Shown here piece after piece: positions 62,943 through 64,000 of a DNA stretch of 64,000 bases. Made by a program: the position numbers and the translations under genes. Source of the DNA: RPQJ01 sp963746325 (GTDB taxonomy: Bacteria > Pseudomonadota > Gammaproteobacteria > Steroidobacterales > Steroidobacteraceae); contig CAVVBC010000010.1 of assembly GCA_963746325.1 (NCBI GenBank), positions 1-64,000 of the forward strand, in the 5' to 3' direction. Within the stretch, counting starts at the first letter, position 1. The number at the start of each line of letters is the position of its first letter. The notes below the pieces were generated by a model that saw nothing but the letters and a program-made list of their open reading frames with translations, was not told the origin of the DNA and ran no database searches.

Positions 62943-64000
62943 TCAGGCCGCCTTGCCCTGCGACGCCAGCTGCCGGATCACGTACTGCAGGATGCCGCCG
63001 TGCTGGAAGTAGTCGCGCTCCTTCGGCGTGTCGATGCGCACGCGCGCCTCGAACTTGACTGGCGCGCCGGCAGGCGACGTGGCGACGACGCTCACGACCT
63101 TGGCGGCGCCGCCGTTCAGGCCGATGATCTCGAAGCTTTCCTTGCCGGTGAGGCCCAGCGACTGTGCGTTTTCGCCGTCCTTGAACTGCAGGGGCAGCAC
63201 GCCCATGCCGATCAGGTTGGAGCGATGGATGCGCTCGAAACTCTCGGCGATGACCGCCTTCACGCCGAGCAGCATCGTGCCCTTGGCTGCCCAGTCGCGC
63301 GACGAACCGGTGCCGTACTCCTTGCCGGCCAGCACGACGAGCGGCGTGCCCTCGGCCTTGTACTTCATGGCCGCGTCGTAGATCGACATCTGCTCGCCGG
63401 TCGGCACGTGCAGCGTCACGCCGCCCTCGGTGCCGGGCAGCAGCAGGTTGCGCAGGCGGATGTTGGCGAACGTGCCGCGCATCATCACCTCGTGGTTGCC
63501 GCGACGCGCGCCGTACTGGTTGAAGTCGGCCGGCTGCACGCCCTGCGCCATGAGGTACTTCGCCGCCGGGCTCGACTTGGCGATGTTGCCGGCGGGCGAG
63601 ATGTGGTCGGTGGTGACCGAGTCGCCGAGCACGGCGAGCGACCCGCGCGCCGCGGATGTCGGCGACCGCGCCCGGCGTCATCGTCATGCCGTTGAAGTAC
63701 GGCGGGTTGCGCACGTAGGTGGAGGTGGGCTCCCAGCGGTACACCTCGTCCTTGCGGCACGTCGATTGCCTGCCACTGCTCGTCGCCCGCGAACACGCTC
63801 GAGTAGCTCTTCTTGAACATCGCCGAGTCGACCGAGGCGCCGACGGTGGTCGCGACCTCGTGCGTGGATGGCCAGATGTCCTTCAGGTAGACCGGCTTGC
63901 CGTCGGTGTCGGTGCCGATCGGGTCGGCGTTCAGGTCGATGTCCATCGTGCCGGCCAGCGCGTACGCGACGACGAGCGGCGGCGAGGCGAGGAAGTTCAT
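62943..64000 (-). CDS. acnA: Aconitate hydratase A, C-terminal part (partial, two frame breaks)
   Basis: This is the C-terminal third of the monomeric [4Fe-4S] aconitase of the TCA cycle; the gene runs off the window at 64000. Readable segments are NFLASPPLVVAYALAGTMDID, PVYLKDIWPSTHEVATTV, LGDSVTTDHISPAGNI, FNQYGARRGNHEVMMRGTFANIR and the swivel domain with GTGSSRDWAAKGTMLLGVKAVIAESFERIHRSNLIGMG. Breaks near 63749 and 63645 are each repaired by one GC (VPRKDEVYRWEP, GARGSLAVLGDS). It ends LASQGKAA with TGA at 62943-62945. Confidence 0.93.

Overview
The window looks like a GC-rich gammaproteobacterial chromosome of the Xanthomonadales/Steroidobacterales type. This is inferred from high GC, a fused aspartate kinase-diaminopimelate decarboxylase, the order TrpR-like regulator-hisGDCBHAFI, the block ilvC-leuA-leuC-leuD-leuB, the order tonB-exbB-exbD-exbD, and pheST-ihfA-merR-tRNA-Pro. 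It is mostly core metabolism, with an accessory catabolic stretch from about 41.9 to 59.3 kb.

Layout. 0-5.4 kb: pheS, pheT, ihfA, a MerR-like gene, tRNA-Pro(GGG) and a TerB/DUF697 protein. 5.5-12.4 kb: a histidine phosphatase, a SAM hydrolase-like protein, lysC-lysA, asd, a MazG-like pyrophosphohydrolase and an SDR carrying both halohydrin dehalogenase motifs. 12.8-14.5 kb: DUF3597 and an MFS transporter. 14.5-21.9 kb: the complete his operon on the minus strand, headed by a TrpR-like regulator with a large palindrome just upstream. 22.2-24.9 kb: a SAM-I riboswitch, then metX and metB. 25.1-31.2 kb: the ilvC-leuACDB operon on the minus strand with a promoter, a Leu-rich leader peptide and an attenuator. 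31.3-36 kb: leucyl aminopeptidase, a membrane transporter and ilvD. 36.2-41.8 kb: a TonB energising system and two convergent paralogous TPR proteins. 41.9-49.6 kb: a ring-opening/amidase cluster (CaiB-type CoA transferase, HMG-CoA lyase-like, HyuA, HyuB, two isochorismatase-fold hydrolases). 50-54 kb: a dicarboxylate-type symporter, an alpha/beta hydrolase lacking its nucleophile, a KAS III enzyme and an EamA exporter. 54.2-59.3 kb: a porin, exported glutaminase, exported amidohydrolase and second porin operon. 59.3-64 kb: msrQ-msrP, a YeiH-like exporter, a sirtuin and the C-terminal part of aconitase.

Two window-wide signals stand out. First, five intergenic loci carry an unusual repeat: a constant loop (GGAAAGGCAGACACG) held by long near-perfect stems of 25-32 bp whose sequence differs at every site. 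Copies usually occur as inverted pairs between convergent genes, each copy in sense orientation to the gene whose 3' end it follows. Second, about 40 reading-frame breaks interrupt genes that must work (pheT, hisB, leuA, ilvD, acnA). Nearly all are two-base slips repaired by restoring one GC inside a GCGC run, so they are best read as systematic sequence errors and not as real pseudogenes. Interrupted genes are therefore annotated here as single CDSs with their break points given.
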